DNA of 64,000 nucleotides from Azoarcus sp. L1K30 (GTDB taxonomy: Bacteria > Pseudomonadota > Gammaproteobacteria > Burkholderiales > Rhodocyclaceae): positions 1,999,162-2,063,161 of the forward strand of contig NZ_JAGRRD010000001.1 in assembly GCF_018122735.1 (NCBI RefSeq). The letters run 5' to 3'. Both the position numbers and the translations under genes were made by a program. The notes beneath the pieces were generated by a model. That model searched no databases and was not told the origin of the DNA. It worked only from the letters and a program-made list of their open reading frames with translations. Shown here in pieces: positions 30,016 to 40,024 of the stretch. Each line of letters starts with the position of its first letter. The first letter of the stretch is position 1.

Positions 30016-31269
30016 TCACCTGTCGATCTCGCCGAAGACCACGTCCATGGTGCCGATGATGGCGACCACGTCGGCAATCATGTGACCGCGCGTCAATTCA
30101 TCCATTGCCGCAAGATGGGCGAAACCCGGGGCGCGCAGCTTCAGCCGATACGGCTTGTTGGCACCATCGGAGACTGCATAGACGCCGAACTCACCCTTTG
30201 GATGCTCGACTGCGGCGTAGACTTCACCCTTCGGAACATGCATACCTTCGGTGAAGAGCTTGAAGTGGTGAATCAGCTCTTCCATGTTGGCCTTCATGTT
30301 CTGACGCGACGGCGGCGCAACCTTGTGGTTGTCGGTGATGACCGGTCCGGGGTTCTTGCGCAACCAATCGATGCACTGGCGGATGATGCGGTTGGACTGA
30401 CGCATTTCTTCCATGCGGCAAAGGTAACGGTCGTAGCAGTCACCGTTCTTGCCCACGGGAATGTCGAAATCGACGCGGTCGTACACTTCGTACGGCTGCT
30501 TCTTGCGCAAGTCCCAGGCAATGCCCGACCCGCGCAGCATGGGACCGGAAAAGCCCCATGTCAGTGCCTGCTCGGGAGACACGACCCCGATGCCAACCGT
30601 ACGCTGCTTCCAGATCCGGTTGTCGGTCAGCAGGGTCTCGTATTCGTCGCAATAGCGCGGAAACCGGTCGGTGAAATCCTCGAGAAAATCGAGCAGCGAG
30701 CCCTGCCGATTTGCATTCAGATCCTTGATCGCACTGGCGTTCTTGAACTTGTTCGCCTGATACTGCGGCATACGATCGGGCAGATCACGGTACACCCCGC
30801 CCGGACGATAGTAGGCTGCATGCATACGCGCGCCGGACACCGCCTCGTAAGCATCCATGAGGTCTTCGCGTTCGCGGAAGGTGTACAGCACCATCGTCAT
30901 TGCACCGATGTCGAGCGCATGCGTACCGATGTTGAGCAGGTGATTCAGGACACGCGTAATCTCGTCGAACATGACGCGGATGTACTGCGCCCGAAGCGGC
31001 ACTTCGACCCCGAGCAGGCGTTCGATCGCCATGCAATAGGCATGCTCGTTGCACATCATCGACACGTAGTCGAGGCGGTCCATATAGGGCACCGACTGCA
31101 CCCAGGTGCGCGTCTCGGCAAGCTTTTCGGTACCACGATGAAGCAGGCCGATATGCGGATCGGCACGCTCGACGACTTCCCCGTCGAGCTCCAGCACCAG
31201 ACGCAGCACACCGTGCGCCGACGGATGTTGCGGGCCAAAGTTGATCGTATAGTTGCGAATCTCAGCCAT
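30016..31269 (-). CDS. nuoD: NADH-quinone oxidoreductase subunit D (49-kDa type)
   Basis: A 417-residue peripheral-arm subunit related to the large subunit of NiFe hydrogenases. With NuoB it forms the quinone site. Conserved features are [20 protein letters not shown], the [12 protein letters not shown]is/Arg segment and [12 protein letters not shown] with the Tyr that contacts the quinone head group. It is separate from nuoC rather than fused as in enterobacteria. Its start overlaps the nuoC end by 8 bp. Confidence 0.97.
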   Translation of the reverse strand: MAEIRNYTINFGPQHPSAHGVLRLVLELDGEVVERADPHIGLLHRGTEKLAETRTWVQSVPYMDRLDYVSMMCNEHAYCMAIERLLGVEVPLRAQYIRVMFDEITRVLNHLLNIGTHALDIGAMTMVLYTFREREDLMDAYEAVSGARMHAAYYRPGGVYRDLPDRMPQYQANKFKNASAIKDLNANRQGSLLDFLEDFTDRFPRYCDEYETLLTDNRIWKQRTVGIGVVSPEQALTWGFSGPMLRGSGIAWDLRKKQPYEVYDRVDFDIPVGKNGDCYDRYLCRMEEMRQSNRIIRQCIDWLRKNPGPVITDNHKVAPPSRQNMKANMEELIHHFKLFTEGMHVPKGEVYAAVEHPKGEFGVYAVSDGANKPYRLKLRAPGFAHLAAMDELTRGHMIADVVAIIGTMDVVFGEIDR

Positions 31270-31867
31270 GACCTACATCCCCGTAGCTTTCCTCGCGCAC
31301 GATGCGCGGCGTGTTTTCGCGCGGCTCGATGCTTACCGGCTGATAGACGACTCGCCCCTGCTCAGGGTCGTAACGCATCTCGACATAGCCGGAAATCGGA
31401 AAATCCTTGCGGAAGGGATGGCCGACAAAGCCGTAATCCGTCAGGATTCGACGCAGATCCGGATGCCCCGCGTACATGATGCCGTACAAATCGAAAGCTT
31501 CGCGCTCAAACCAGTTCGCACTCGCCCACAGATCGCAAAGGGAATCGAGCACCGGAAAGCCGTCGTCCTCTGCAAAGACACGCAGACGCAGCCGCCAGTT
31601 ATGGCGAATGGACATCAGATGCGCAGCGGACGCAAACCGACGACCGGTCCAGCCCCCGTTTCCGTATGTCGAATAGTCCAAGCCTGACACATCGAGCAAC
31701 TGCTCGAAATGCAGATCCTGGTTGTCGCGGAGAACGGCAGCCACGCGAAGATAATCTGCGGCCGCCACCTCGATGGTGACTTCCCCGCGATCGACCACCA
31801 GAGACTGCAGCGTATCGCCGAAAACTTCCTGCAGCATCTGGCTCAGACGTTCAAGCTTGGAACTCAT
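31262..31867 (-). CDS. nuoC: NADH-quinone oxidoreductase subunit C (30-kDa type)
   Basis: A 201-residue subunit with the family signature [20 protein letters not shown], followed by [19 protein letters not shown]. The ATG at 31867 (MSSKLERL) lies 15 bp after nuoB; two further in-frame upstream starts are less likely. The C-terminal tail (residues after about 180) runs into nuoD by 8 bp. Confidence 0.95.
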   Translation of the reverse strand: MSSKLERLSQMLQEVFGDTLQSLVVDRGEVTIEVAAADYLRVAAVLRDNQDLHFEQLLDVSGLDYSTYGNGGWTGRRFASAAHLMSIRHNWRLRLRVFAEDDGFPVLDSLCDLWASANWFEREAFDLYGIMYAGHPDLRRILTDYGFVGHPFRKDFPISGYVEMRYDPEQGRVVYQPVSIEPRENTPRIVREESYGDVGHG

Positions 31868-31881
31868 GTACTGGAGCCTCG

Positions 31882-32358
31882 TCAACGCGCAATCGTATTG
31901 GTGCGCTTGATCTTATTCTGAAGCTGAATGATGCCGTAGAGCAGCGCCTCGGCCGTCGGAGGACAGCCCGGAACATAGACATCCACTGGCACGATGCGAT
32001 CACACCCGCGCACGACCGAGTAGGAGTAGTGGTAATAGCCACCACCGTTGGCACACGAACCCATCGAGATTACCCACCGCGGCTCGGCCATCTGGTCATA
32101 CACCTTGCGCAGCGCCGGCGCCATCTTGTTGCACAGCGTGCCGGCAACAATCATCAGATCCGACTGCCGCGGACTGGGACGGAACACCACACCGAAGCGA
32201 TCAAGATCGTAGCGGGAACAACCGGCGTGGATCATCTCGACCGCACAGCACGCCAGACCAAAGGTCATGGGCCACAACGAACCAGTCCGCGTCCAGTTGA
32301 TGACTGCATCGAGCGAAGTGGTGACAAACCCTTCGCGAAAGACGCCCTCAATACTCAT
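31882..32358 (-). CDS. nuoB: NADH-quinone oxidoreductase subunit B (cluster N2)
   Basis: A 158-residue subunit carrying the terminal [4Fe-4S] cluster N2 that reduces quinone. The tandem Cys pair is in [12 protein letters not shown], and the remaining ligands are in [12 protein letters not shown] and [12 protein letters not shown]. The ATG lies 3 bp after nuoA. Length is typical. Confidence 0.97.
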   Translation of the reverse strand: MSIEGVFREGFVTTSLDAVINWTRTGSLWPMTFGLACCAVEMIHAGCSRYDLDRFGVVFRPSPRQSDLMIVAGTLCNKMAPALRKVYDQMAEPRWVISMGSCANGGGYYHYSYSVVRGCDRIVPVDVYVPGCPPTAEALLYGIIQLQNKIKRTNTIAR

Positions 32359-32361
32359 GTC

Positions 32362-32736
32362 TTACTCCCAATCGAGTGCGCCGTTTTTCCACTCGACGAT
32401 ATAGCCGATAACGAGAATGGCCAGAAACACCATCACCGAACCAAAGACAAACCAGGCTATTTCGCCGGCAGCAATGAATTCCTGAAAGACCGTTGCCCAC
32501 GGGAAGAGGAAGGCGATCTCGAGGTCGAACAGAATGAAGAGAATGGCAATCAGATAGTAGCGGACGTCAAACTTCATCCGGGCGTCTTCAAACGCCTCGA
32601 ATCCGCACTCGTATGGAGACAGTTTTTCACTGTCGGGACGGTATGGGGCAATGATGCGGCCCAGCAGCACGGGAACGACCCCGAAACCAAGCCCCACCAA
32701 AATGAACAGCAGAACGGGAAAATAATTTTCCAGCAT
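32362..32736 (-). CDS. nuoA: NADH-quinone oxidoreductase subunit A
   Basis: A 124-residue membrane subunit with three transmembrane segments and the conserved loop [22 protein letters not shown], whose Cys lies near the quinone channel. It heads the 14-gene nuo operon. Its AGGGG ribosome-binding site sits in the loop of a hairpin (32738-32758) that ends one base before the ATG. The region between this gene and the upstream tRNA also has a second inverted repeat and should hold the operon promoter. Confidence 0.95.
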   Translation of the reverse strand: MLENYFPVLLFILVGLGFGVVPVLLGRIIAPYRPDSEKLSPYECGFEAFEDARMKFDVRYYLIAILFILFDLEIAFLFPWATVFQEFIAAGEIAWFVFGSVMVFLAILVIGYIVEWKNGALDWE

Positions 32737-32737
32737 G

Positions 32738-32758
32738 ACTCAATGACCCCTATTGAGT
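32738..32758 (-). promoter_or_regulatory. Hairpin presenting the nuoA Shine-Dalgarno in its loop
   Basis: Perfect 7-bp arms (ACTCAAT and ATTGAGT) flank the 7-nt loop AGGGGTC on the minus-strand mRNA. The nuoA ribosome-binding site AGGGG is exactly in the loop, and the 3' arm ends one base before the ATG. A ribosome or an RNA-binding protein would have to engage this structure. Confidence 0.55.
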
Positions 32759-32761
32759 ATT

Positions 32762-32775
32762 GGCAACTTGTTGCC
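32762..32775. repeat. Inverted repeat upstream of nuoA
   Basis: GGCAAC-TT-GTTGCC has perfect 6-bp arms and lies 26 bp before the nuoA ATG, immediately upstream of the Shine-Dalgarno hairpin. It could be a second leader stem or a protein-binding site; no known motif is recognised. Confidence 0.4.
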
Positions 32776-32804
32776 ACTGTTATTGTTTTTGCTGCCCTTC
32801 ATGG

Positions 32805-32825
32805 AAACGCCCGCTTGTGCGGGCG
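32805..32825 (-). terminator. Terminator after tRNA-Leu
   Basis: On the minus strand CGCCCGC-ACAA-GCGGGCG forms a 7-bp GC stem with a 4-nt loop, followed by a short T-run (TTTCC). It begins 13 bp after the tRNA 3' end and separates the secG-tRNA transcript from the nuo operon. Confidence 0.65.
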
Positions 32826-32837
32826 CTCTCTGTATTC

Positions 32838-32922
32838 TGGTGCCGACGGTGAGACTCGAACTCACACGGCTTTCGCCACTACCCCCTCAAGATAGCGTGT
32901 CTACCAATTTCACCACGTCGGC
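32838..32922 (-). tRNA. tRNA-Leu (anticodon GAG)
   Basis: An 85-nt class II tRNA. The 5' arm GCCGACG pairs with CGTCGGC, followed by discriminator A and an encoded CCA. The anticodon loop reads CTTGAGG, giving anticodon GAG (decoding CUC and CUU). A long variable arm and the T-loop GTTCGAGTC are present. Its place between secG and nuoA is a conserved betaproteobacterial arrangement. Confidence 0.96.
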
Positions 32923-32985
32923 TGCGCTCGTCAGAGCAGCGAAATTATACGGTATTTTGCGCACTGCGCAAAGTGCTGCTACTAC

Positions 32986-33348
32986 TTACTTGGGGATCGC
33001 CTGAGCCTTGGAATCGTCAGCCGGCGCGGCTGCCGCAGGCGCCGCAGCCTCGCCCGCGGGCACGGTCTGCACCACCCCGTCCATGACGCTGGCGGGCGCC
33101 TCCGGCTTCTTGCTGGCAAGGTAACTCAAGCTCAGACTGGTGATGAAGAAAACCGTCGCCAGGGCGGCGGTGGTACGACTCAGGAAGTTGGCCGAACCCG
33201 AGGAACCGAACAAGCTGCCTGACGACCCGCCACCGAACGCAGCACCCGCATCGGCACCCTTGCCATGCTGCATCAGCACAAGGCCGATCACACCGAGGCC
33301 GACCAGCACATGAACCGTCAGAACCAGAGAAAAAACCATATTACCCAT
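32986..33348 (-). CDS. secG: Protein translocase subunit SecG
   Basis: A 120-residue inner-membrane subunit of the Sec translocon with two transmembrane segments. The conserved centre is [21 protein letters not shown], between the helices, followed by [15 protein letters not shown]. The C-terminal tail is Ala- and Pro-rich. The ATG at 33348 (MGNMVFS) has AAGG about 8 bp before it; an ATG three codons later is an alternative. It lies 37 bp after tpiA and upstream of tRNA-Leu. Confidence 0.95.
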   Translation of the reverse strand: MGNMVFSLVLTVHVLVGLGVIGLVLMQHGKGADAGAAFGGGSSGSLFGSSGSANFLSRTTAALATVFFITSLSLSYLASKKPEAPASVMDGVVQTVPAGEAAAPAAAAPADDSKAQAIPK

Positions 33349-33385
33349 GACTGCAGACCTTGAAAAAATCACACACCAATTCTTG

Positions 33386-34120
33386 TTAAGCCACTGCCGC
33401 ACGGCAGATGGCCAGAAAATCATCCGCCACCAGCGAAGCGCCACCGATCAACCCGCCATCAACATCCGGCACCGCAAACAGCTCCGTCGCATTGTCGGGC
33501 TTGACGCTTCCACCATAGAGAATGCGAACGCCACTCGCCGCCACACCATGCGCATTCAACCAGGCGCGCAAGCCTGCATGCACTTCGCCCACCTGCGCTG
33601 GCGTCGCGGAAAGCCCGGTTCCAATCGCCCAAACCGGCTCATAAGCCAGCACCATGCGCCCGACCGCGTCCGCACCAGCAACCTCGAGCACCGCCGCCAG
33701 CTGCCTGCCTACGACGCTCATCGCGAGCCCGGCCTTGCGCTCATCGAGCGACTCTCCGACGCAGACGATCGGCACGATACCCTTGCGCTGCGCGGCAAGC
33801 GCCTTGCGCCCCACCATCGCGTCATCTTCGCCAAACAGCGCCCGCCGCTCGGAGTGACCGACGATCACATAGCGGCAACCGAAATCGGCAAGCATGGTGG
33901 CACTGACTTCACCCGTATAAGCGCCAGCGTCATACTCGCTGACATTCTGCGCCCCCAGCGCAACGCCAACCAACCGTGATTGCGCCTGCGCCAGATAGGG
34001 AAACGGGACACATACAGCCATGTCGACACCTGGAACCGCAACGGATGCATCGAGCAGTTGATCGTTTGCCTGAAGACTGCCGTTCAGTTTCCAGTTACCG
34101 GCAACCAGTTTCTTCGACAT
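33386..34120 (-). CDS. tpiA: Triosephosphate isomerase
   Basis: A 244-residue cytoplasmic TIM-barrel enzyme interconverting dihydroxyacetone phosphate and glyceraldehyde 3-phosphate. Active-site residues are visible: Asn and Lys in AGNWKLNGS, the electrophilic His in VIVGHSERR and the catalytic Glu in [11 protein letters not shown]. The phosphate-binding loops [11 protein letters not shown] and LIGGASL are also present. The chosen ATG (MSKKLVAGN) matches family starts; the ribosome-binding site is weak. Confidence 0.96.
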   Translation of the reverse strand: MSKKLVAGNWKLNGSLQANDQLLDASVAVPGVDMAVCVPFPYLAQAQSRLVGVALGAQNVSEYDAGAYTGEVSATMLADFGCRYVIVGHSERRALFGEDDAMVGRKALAAQRKGIVPIVCVGESLDERKAGLAMSVVGRQLAAVLEVAGADAVGRMVLAYEPVWAIGTGLSATPAQVGEVHAGLRAWLNAHGVAASGVRILYGGSVKPDNATELFAVPDVDGGLIGGASLVADDFLAICRAAVA

Positions 34121-34422
34121 GCCGAAAGCCGTCCGATAAATCGGGGGATTATATGCCGTGGCGGGCTCACCGTGCAAAGTCTTCCGCCCGGGAGGTCCTG
34201 CGTGCGCAAGCAGACAGGAACGAATGCCCCCTATCCACGCACGTAGATACCAGGCCATCATTCACATCCGCTGCGCCGCAGCGTACAGTATGCCTTGTCG
34301 TGGAAGGTCTCAAATGAGCGGGACACCTTTCAGCTCGGTTCCTGGAGGCGAAATGGCTGACCGTCAGCCGAACGTGAGCTCTACGGCTCGATTGGTTCGC
34401 TCGATTACAAGGGGGTCTTGAA

Positions 34423-34659
34423 ATGGAAAATCCGGTTCACTTGTTCACGGATCTGTTCAAGCAGCTGGGGCTTGCGAGCGACAACGCGGCCATTGCGTCC
34501 TTCATTCAGGACCATCGTCCGCTTCCGGACGATATCAAGCTGGCCGACGCGCCGTTCTGGAATGAGGCGCAGGCAAGCTTCATTCGCGAGGAACTGCTCG
34601 AAGACGCGGACTGGGCCGAGATCGTCGATCAACTCGATGCAGCGCTCCGTGCCGATTGA
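34423..34659 (+). CDS. DUF2789 family small protein
   Basis: A 78-residue acidic, helical, cytoplasmic protein resembling the DUF2789 family (LFKQLGLASDNAAIASFIQ, then APFWNEAQASFIREELLEDA). Function unknown. A good ribosome-binding site (AAGGGGG) lies about 7 bp before the ATG. It stands alone between tpiA, divergent upstream, and pstB, convergent downstream. A 35-codon frame ends one base before its ATG but has no recognisable product. Confidence 0.75.
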   Translation: MENPVHLFTDLFKQLGLASDNAAIASFIQDHRPLPDDIKLADAPFWNEAQASFIREELLEDADWAEIVDQLDAALRAD

Positions 34660-34679
34660 TCGGCGAAGGCGCATCAGGA

Positions 34680-34698
34680 ACGGGGCGCATGGCCCCGT
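34680..34698. terminator. Possible stem-loop between DUF2789 gene and pstB
   Basis: ACGGGGC-gcatg-GCCCCGT has 7-bp arms and lies in the 51-bp gap between convergent genes. It has no clear U-run on either strand, so a termination role is tentative. Confidence 0.4.
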
Positions 34699-34710
34699 AT
34701 CGTCATCGCA

Positions 34711-35481
34711 TCAACCAAAGCGGCCAGTGATGTAGTCTTCGGTCTCCTTCCTTTTTGGCTTCAGGAAGAGTTCGTCCGTCACACCAAATTCCATCATCTC
34801 GCCCAGGTACATGTAGGCGGTATAGTCCGAGATGCGCGCCGCCTGCTGCATGTTGTGGGTCACGATGACGATGGTGAACTCATCCTTGAGTTCACCGATG
34901 AGCTCCTCGATCCGCGACGTGGATATCGGGTCCAGTGCCGATGTGGGTTCGTCGAGCAGGATCACCTGCGGCTTGACCGCGATACCGCGTGCAATGCACA
35001 GACGCTGCTGCTGGCCGCCGGACAGGCTCATCCCGCTCTGGTGGAGCTTGCTCTTGACCTCATCCCACAGTGCAGCCTTGCGCAGCGCCCACTCCACACG
35101 ATCGTCCATTTCAGCCACGGACAGCTTCTCGTGCAGCTTCACGCCGAAGGCAATGTTGTCATAGATCGACATAGGAAACGGCGTCGGCTTCTGGAAAACC
35201 ATGCCGATCTTGGCACGTAGCACGCTGACATCGATGCTGGAGTCGAGCAGATTCTTGCCGTCAAACAGCAATCCGCCCTCGGCACGCTGATCGGGATAGA
35301 GGTCGTACATCCGGTTGATGGTGCGCAGCAAGGTAGACTTGCCGCAGCCCGAGGGACCGATAAAGGCCGTCACTTTGTGCCGCGCCATCTTGAAGTTGAT
35401 GTTCTTCAGCGCGTGAAACTTGCCGTAGTAGAAATTGAAATCCTTGAACTCGATTTGTGCGTCGGTGATTTCCATAGTCAT
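34711..35481 (-). CDS. pstB: Phosphate ABC transporter ATP-binding protein
   Basis: A 256-residue ATPase of the high-affinity phosphate importer. It has Walker [11 protein letters not shown]-loop [15 protein letters not shown], signature [16 protein letters not shown], Walker [14 protein letters not shown] and switch His VTHNM. The PstB-specific stretch [12 protein letters not shown] is present. A TTG at 35502 could extend it by seven codons; the ATG at 35481 is the more conventional start, though ribosome-binding sites are poor for both. It is the last gene of pstSCAB; no phoU or phoB follows in this window. Confidence 0.95.
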   Translation of the reverse strand: MTMEITDAQIEFKDFNFYYGKFHALKNINFKMARHKVTAFIGPSGCGKSTLLRTINRMYDLYPDQRAEGGLLFDGKNLLDSSIDVSVLRAKIGMVFQKPTPFPMSIYDNIAFGVKLHEKLSVAEMDDRVEWALRKAALWDEVKSKLHQSGMSLSGGQQQRLCIARGIAVKPQVILLDEPTSALDPISTSRIEELIGELKDEFTIVIVTHNMQQAARISDYTAYMYLGEMMEFGVTDELFLKPKRKETEDYITGRFG

Positions 35482-35508
35482 CTCGAATCGTTGGCTCGAC
35501 AACGAGCC

Positions 35509-36351
35509 TCAGTTGATCTTTTCCACCCGCAGGAATACGCGAGCAAGGATGTTCAGCGCCAGCACGCCGAGCGTAATCAGGAACACACCGGACCAGGCAA
35601 GATCCTGCCAATTGGAGAACGGACTCATCGCGAACTTGTAAATCGTCACCGGGAGATTAGCCATCGGGCTGTTCATGTCGAGCGACCAGAACTGATTCGA
35701 CAGCGCGGTGAAAAGCAGCGGTGCGGTTTCGCCGGCAATCCGAGCCACCGCCAACAGCACCCCAGTCAGCACCCCTGCGCGTGCTGCACGCAGCGTCACC
35801 TTGGAGATCATCACGCTCTTGGGGGCCCCCAACGCAAAGGCGGCCTCGCGCAAGGTGTCGGGCACGAGCTGCAGCATGTTCTCGGTTGTGCGAACGACAA
35901 CCGGCAACACGATCAGCGCGAGCGCAATCACACCCGACCACCCGGAGAATTTCCCCGTCTGCGCAACCACCACGGCATACACGAAGAGACCGATCACGAT
36001 CGACGGCGCCGACAGCAGCAGATCGTTGATGAAGCGGGTTGCACTGCCCAACAGCGTGAAACGCCCATATTCGGCGAGATATACCCCAGCCAGGACGCCG
36101 ATGGGCGTGCCGATCAGTGTCGCCAGACCCACCATGATCAGACTGCCGACGATGGCATTGAGCAATCCACCCACATCATCGCCCGGTGGCGGCGTCATGT
36201 CTGTAAACAACGTGACGGACAAGCCCGAGACACCCAGCTTGAACACCGTGAAGAGAATCCAGATCAGCCAGACCAGGCCGAACAGCATGGCCATCATGGA
36301 CAGGCCGAGGGCAAACTTGTTGACCAGTTTCCGTCTAGTGAGCAGGTTCAT
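35509..36351 (-). CDS. pstA: Phosphate ABC transporter permease
   Basis: A 280-residue inner-membrane permease with six hydrophobic segments. Family signatures include [18 protein letters not shown], the coupling-loop region [16 protein letters not shown] and [15 protein letters not shown]. The chosen ATG (MNLLTRRK) has AGGCAA upstream and lies 10 bp after pstC. It pairs with PstC as the phosphate channel. Confidence 0.95.
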   Translation of the reverse strand: MNLLTRRKLVNKFALGLSMMAMLFGLVWLIWILFTVFKLGVSGLSVTLFTDMTPPPGDDVGGLLNAIVGSLIMVGLATLIGTPIGVLAGVYLAEYGRFTLLGSATRFINDLLLSAPSIVIGLFVYAVVVAQTGKFSGWSGVIALALIVLPVVVRTTENMLQLVPDTLREAAFALGAPKSVMISKVTLRAARAGVLTGVLLAVARIAGETAPLLFTALSNQFWSLDMNSPMANLPVTIYKFAMSPFSNWQDLAWSGVFLITLGVLALNILARVFLRVEKIN

Positions 36352-36361
36352 GATTTGCCTA

Positions 36362-37324
36362 TCAACTCTTCGCACCCTCGCCCTTGGCGAGACGGAGCAG
36401 GAGCAGCTTCGATATCACGAGAACGATCATCGTGATCACGAACAGAATAAGACCCAGTTCCATCAATGCAGCGGTATGGAGTCCGGGGTCAGCCTCGGCG
36501 AATTCGTTCGCCAGCGCGGACGTGATGCTGTTTCCGGGATCGAACAAAGACACAGAATTGAGGAAGTTGGTATTACCGATGACGAAGGTGACCGCCATGG
36601 TTTCTCCCAGCGCGCGCCCCAGACCGAGCATCACACCGCCAATCACGCCCGTCTTGGTGTAGGGGAGTACGACGCCCCACATCACTTCCCATGTGGTACA
36701 TCCCACCCCGTAGGCTGACTCCTTCAGCATGGGCGGCGTGACATCGAATACGTCGCGCATGACCGAGGCGATGTAGGGAATGATCATGATTGCGAGGATG
36801 ATCCCCGCAGACAGCAGACCGATGCCAATGGGCGGGCCGGAAAAGAGCGCCCCGATGAACGGCAGTTTCCCGAGCGTGGCGCTCAGCAGCGGCTGACCAT
36901 ACTTGGCGAAGATGGGCGCAAATACCAGCAAGCCCCACATGCCATAGACAATACTGGGGATGGCTGCGAGCAATTCGATCGCGACGCCAAGGGGGCGTCG
37001 CAGCCAGACCGGCGACAGCTCGGTCAGGAACAGCGCAATACCAAAACTTACCGGCACCGCAATCAACAGCGCGATGGCCGACGTCACCAAAGTGCCATAG
37101 ACCGGAATGAGCGCACCGAACTTCTCCATCGGGGGATCCCAATCGGTGGAGAAGACGAAGCCGATTCCGAACGTGCGAATGCTCGGCCAAGATTCGTAGA
37201 TCAGTGAAATGATGATTCCGACGAGCAGAATCAGGGCCAAGATGGCGAAAGAACGCGCTGAGAACGCGAAAAGTCGGTCACCCAGCTTCTTCCAGGAAGA
37301 GGAACTGAATTCTTTCGAAGACAT
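36362..37324 (-). CDS. pstC: Phosphate ABC transporter permease
   Basis: A 320-residue permease, close to the E. coli PstC length (319). Six transmembrane segments follow an N-terminal soluble stretch. Typical features are [32 protein letters not shown] in the coupling loop and [16 protein letters not shown]. The ATG at 37324 (MSSKEF) is favoured. A longer upstream frame would include the palindrome at 37371-37393 and is unlikely. The 103 bp between pstS and this gene hold that stem-loop. Confidence 0.94.
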   Translation of the reverse strand: MSSKEFSSSSWKKLGDRLFAFSARSFAILALILLVGIIISLIYESWPSIRTFGIGFVFSTDWDPPMEKFGALIPVYGTLVTSAIALLIAVPVSFGIALFLTELSPVWLRRPLGVAIELLAAIPSIVYGMWGLLVFAPIFAKYGQPLLSATLGKLPFIGALFSGPPIGIGLLSAGIILAIMIIPYIASVMRDVFDVTPPMLKESAYGVGCTTWEVMWGVVLPYTKTGVIGGVMLGLGRALGETMAVTFVIGNTNFLNSVSLFDPGNSITSALANEFAEADPGLHTAALMELGLILFVITMIVLVISKLLLLRLAKGEGAKS

Positions 37325-37370
37325 GCTGACACCCGAAAGGGCGGCCGCATCGCCACCCGCGGAACCCAGG

Positions 37371-37393
37371 CCAAAGGCCCCAGGGGCCTTTGG
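37371..37393 (-). other. Intra-operon palindrome between pstS and pstC
   Basis: CCAAAGGCCCC-A-GGGGCCTTTGG has perfect 11-bp arms around one base. It starts 34 bp after the pstS stop codon. There is no U-run after it on the minus strand. It probably forms a very stable hairpin that protects or partly ends the pstS message, letting binding protein exceed permease. Confidence 0.7.
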
Positions 37394-37427
37394 TTGCTCA
37401 GTTGAGCGATGCACCGATGCGCTCCGC

Positions 37428-38471
37428 TTATTTGCCGGAATACACGGTCTTGCCCGAGGCGTCCTTCATCATGCCCCAGGAAGACTTGATCAACTTGATA
37501 GTTTCAGCCGGCAGCGGCACATAATCAAGCTCGGCGGCCATTGTGGCGCCATTCGCGTATGCCCATTCGAAGAACTTGAGCGATTCGGCAGCCTGCTGCG
37601 GCTTGTCCTGAAGCTTGTGCATCAGAATGAAGGTGGCGCCGGTGATCGGCCACGAAGCCTTGCCCGGTTCATTGGTCAGGATTTCATAGAACTCGGCCTT
37701 GCTCCAGTCCGCACTGGCAGCGGCAGCGGCAAAGGCTTCGTCGGTCGGACCGACGAACACACCTTCCTTGTTCTGCAACAGGGTGTGGGTCAGCTTGTTC
37801 TGCTTGGCGTAGGAGTACTCGACATAACCGATCGAGCCCGGCAGGCGCTGAACGAATGCGGACACCCCTTCGTTGCCTTTGCCGCCCAGACCGACCGGCC
37901 ACTGCACGGCAGAGCCTTCACCGATCTTCTCCTTCCAGTTGGCAGACACCTTGGACAGATAGTTGGTGAAGATGAAGGTCGTACCCGAACCGTCAGCGCG
38001 ACGCACAACACCGATGTCCTGGTCAGGCAGGTTCAAGCCGGGGTTCAGCGCGACAATCGCCTTGTCATTCCACTTGACGATCTTGCCCGCATAGATATCG
38101 GCCAGCATCTCGCCAGTCAGTTTCATTTCACCCGGCTTCACGCCCGCCAGATTCACCACCGGCACCACGCCACCAATTACGGTGGGGAACTGCTGAAGGC
38201 CGTCCTTGGCAAGCTCTTCCGGCGTCAGCGGCTTGTCGGAAGCACCGAAATCAACCGTCTTAGCGGTGATCTGGCGAATGCCGCCGCTCGAACCGATCGA
38301 CTGGTAGTTAACCTTGTTGCCGGTTGCCTTCTGGTAGGCATCAGCCCACTTCGAATACACCGGCGCGGGGAAGGAAGCACCGGCACCGGTAACTTCGGCG
38401 GCCTGCGCGCCCATGGAGAAAATGGCTGCAGAGCATGCAAGGACAACGAGCTTGGTCGATACGCGGATCAT
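37428..38471 (-). CDS. pstS: Phosphate ABC transporter, periplasmic phosphate-binding protein
   Basis: A 347-residue periplasmic protein that binds inorganic phosphate. A Sec signal peptide occupies about residues 1-24 (hydrophobic [14 protein letters not shown], cleavage near AQA). The mature start [20 protein letters not shown] and the phosphate-contacting segments [21 protein letters not shown] and [16 protein letters not shown] match PstS. The ATG is preceded by GAGG at about 7 bp. It heads pstSCAB and should be induced by phosphate limitation through PhoB; I could not find a convincing Pho box upstream. Confidence 0.96.
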   Translation of the reverse strand: MIRVSTKLVVLACSAAIFSMGAQAAEVTGAGASFPAPVYSKWADAYQKATGNKVNYQSIGSSGGIRQITAKTVDFGASDKPLTPEELAKDGLQQFPTVIGGVVPVVNLAGVKPGEMKLTGEMLADIYAGKIVKWNDKAIVALNPGLNLPDQDIGVVRRADGSGTTFIFTNYLSKVSANWKEKIGEGSAVQWPVGLGGKGNEGVSAFVQRLPGSIGYVEYSYAKQNKLTHTLLQNKEGVFVGPTDEAFAAAAASADWSKAEFYEILTNEPGKASWPITGATFILMHKLQDKPQQAAESLKFFEWAYANGATMAAELDYVPLPAETIKLIKSSWGMMKDASGKTVYSGK

Positions 38472-38504
38472 GACTACCTCTTGTTTGAAAGCTGAAGCCG
38501 TAAG

Positions 38505-38522
38505 GTAACAAGTGACTGTTAC
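38505..38522. repeat. Inverted repeat upstream of pstS
   Basis: GTAACA-agtgac-TGTTAC has perfect 6-bp arms with a 6-bp spacer, 34 bp before the pstS ATG. The region 38565-38590 just beyond is unusually AT-rich (runs of A and T). The repeat does not match the direct-repeat form of a Pho box; it may be a leader stem or a protein site. Confidence 0.35.
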
Positions 38523-38641
38523 AAACACATTTCATGTCTTTTTACGTAATCACCGCCGACGCGCCGAATCCAAATTTTAAATTTTAAAATCAAGATCTTG
38601 AGAAAAACACAAGATGACAGCGCAAATCATCCGGACGATGC

Positions 38642-39994
38642 TCAGCCCACCGCCTGCTCAACGGCTTGAGCAATCCTCCGCGCCAACTGATCGACCTGGG
38701 ACAGATCGCGCCCCTCCACCATGACCCGCAGCAACGGTTCCGTCCCGGACGGTCTCAGCAACACGCGACCGCCATCGCCAAGCGCATGCTCCGCTTCCGA
38801 CTTCGCAACCGCGATTCCCTCATCGGCCTGCCAGTCGAAGCCCGAGGGCAATCGAACATTGATCAGCCGCTGCGGATAGAACACCAGATCCTCGCAGCAC
38901 TCGGCAAGCGTCATGTCGCGCTGCTTGAGCGCGGCCAGCACCTGCAGTGCGGATACGATCGCATCTCCGGTGGTATGACAGTCGAGGCAGATGATGTGGC
39001 CGGAATTCTCACCACCGAGCTTCCAGCCCTTCTCATGCAGCAGTTCGAGCACGTAGCGGTCGCCCACATTTGCTCTGGCGAAAGGCACTCCCAGACGACC
39101 GACGGCGTGCTCAAAACCCAGATTACTCATCAGCGTCCCGACTACGCCATCCAGCCTGCCAACAGCGGTGCGCGCGGCAGCAATGACATAGATCAGCTTG
39201 TCGCCGTCATAGATGTCGCCCTGACGATCAACCATGATCAGCCGATCACCGTCGCCATCGAGGGCAATGCCGATGTCGGCACCGTGCGTCAAAACGGCCT
39301 GACGAAGATGCTCCGGCCGAGTCGCCCCAACGCCATCATTGATGTTGAGCCCGTTGGGCTCGACGCCAACCGGAATGACCTCGGCACCCAACTCGTGAAA
39401 CACGCTCGGGGCGATGTTGTAGGCGGCGCCATGCGCGCAGTCGAGCGCAATCTTCAGTCCGCGCAGGTCGAGCTCCGTCGGAAAGGTGCTCTTGCAGAAT
39501 TCAATATAGCGCCCGGCTGCATCGTTGATTCGGCGCGCACGACCGAGACGGGCGGACTCCACACACCCCATCGGCTCTTCCAGATGCGCCTCGATCTCGG
39601 CCTCGATCGCATCGGGAAGTTTGGTGCCACCAGCCGAGAAGAACTTGATCCCGTTGTCGAAGAACGGGTTATGCGAGGCCGAGATGACCACGCCGGCCTG
39701 AAGACGCAAGGCCCGCGTCAGGTAGGCCACAGCAGGCGTTGGAATGGGGCCGGCAAGCATGACATCGACGCCGGCTGCGGCAAATCCGGCTTCCAGCGCC
39801 GCTTCGAGCATGTAGCCCGATATCCGGGTGTCCTTTCCGATGAGGATCGCAGGCCGCTCCCCGGCAGGCAGATGCTCACGTGCCACCAGGGACACGCCCG
39901 CCGCGTATCCGAGACGCATCACGAACTCGGGCGTGATCGGCAACTCACCCACACACCCCCGCACACCGTCGGTACCGAAATACTTGCGCCCCAT
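38642..39994 (-). CDS. glmM: Phosphoglucosamine mutase
   Basis: A 450-residue cytoplasmic enzyme converting glucosamine 6-phosphate to glucosamine 1-phosphate for UDP-GlcNAc synthesis. The N-terminus YFGTDGVRG, the phosphoserine loop [16 protein letters not shown], the metal loop [11 protein letters not shown] and the sugar-binding GGENSGHI all match. The C-terminal phosphate site reads [15 protein letters not shown]. It follows folP by 30 bp, forming the usual folP-glmM pair. Confidence 0.97.
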   Translation of the reverse strand: MGRKYFGTDGVRGCVGELPITPEFVMRLGYAAGVSLVAREHLPAGERPAILIGKDTRISGYMLEAALEAGFAAAGVDVMLAGPIPTPAVAYLTRALRLQAGVVISASHNPFFDNGIKFFSAGGTKLPDAIEAEIEAHLEEPMGCVESARLGRARRINDAAGRYIEFCKSTFPTELDLRGLKIALDCAHGAAYNIAPSVFHELGAEVIPVGVEPNGLNINDGVGATRPEHLRQAVLTHGADIGIALDGDGDRLIMVDRQGDIYDGDKLIYVIAAARTAVGRLDGVVGTLMSNLGFEHAVGRLGVPFARANVGDRYVLELLHEKGWKLGGENSGHIICLDCHTTGDAIVSALQVLAALKQRDMTLAECCEDLVFYPQRLINVRLPSGFDWQADEGIAVAKSEAEHALGDGGRVLLRPSGTEPLLRVMVEGRDLSQVDQLARRIAQAVEQAVG

Positions 39995-40024
39995 GCTGTC
40001 CCCACCCAGATCTAAAGGGAGGGA

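Noticed and set aside
34315..34421. Possible 35-codon leader frame before the DUF2789 gene
   Set aside because: It has a GGAAGG site and ends one base before the DUF2789 ATG, but the product shows no conserved feature and its length is within chance expectation.
38472..38641. Pho box upstream of pstS
   Set aside because: Expected from biology, but no pair of CTGTCAT-like repeats with 11-bp spacing could be found; only an inverted repeat and AT-rich sequence are visible.
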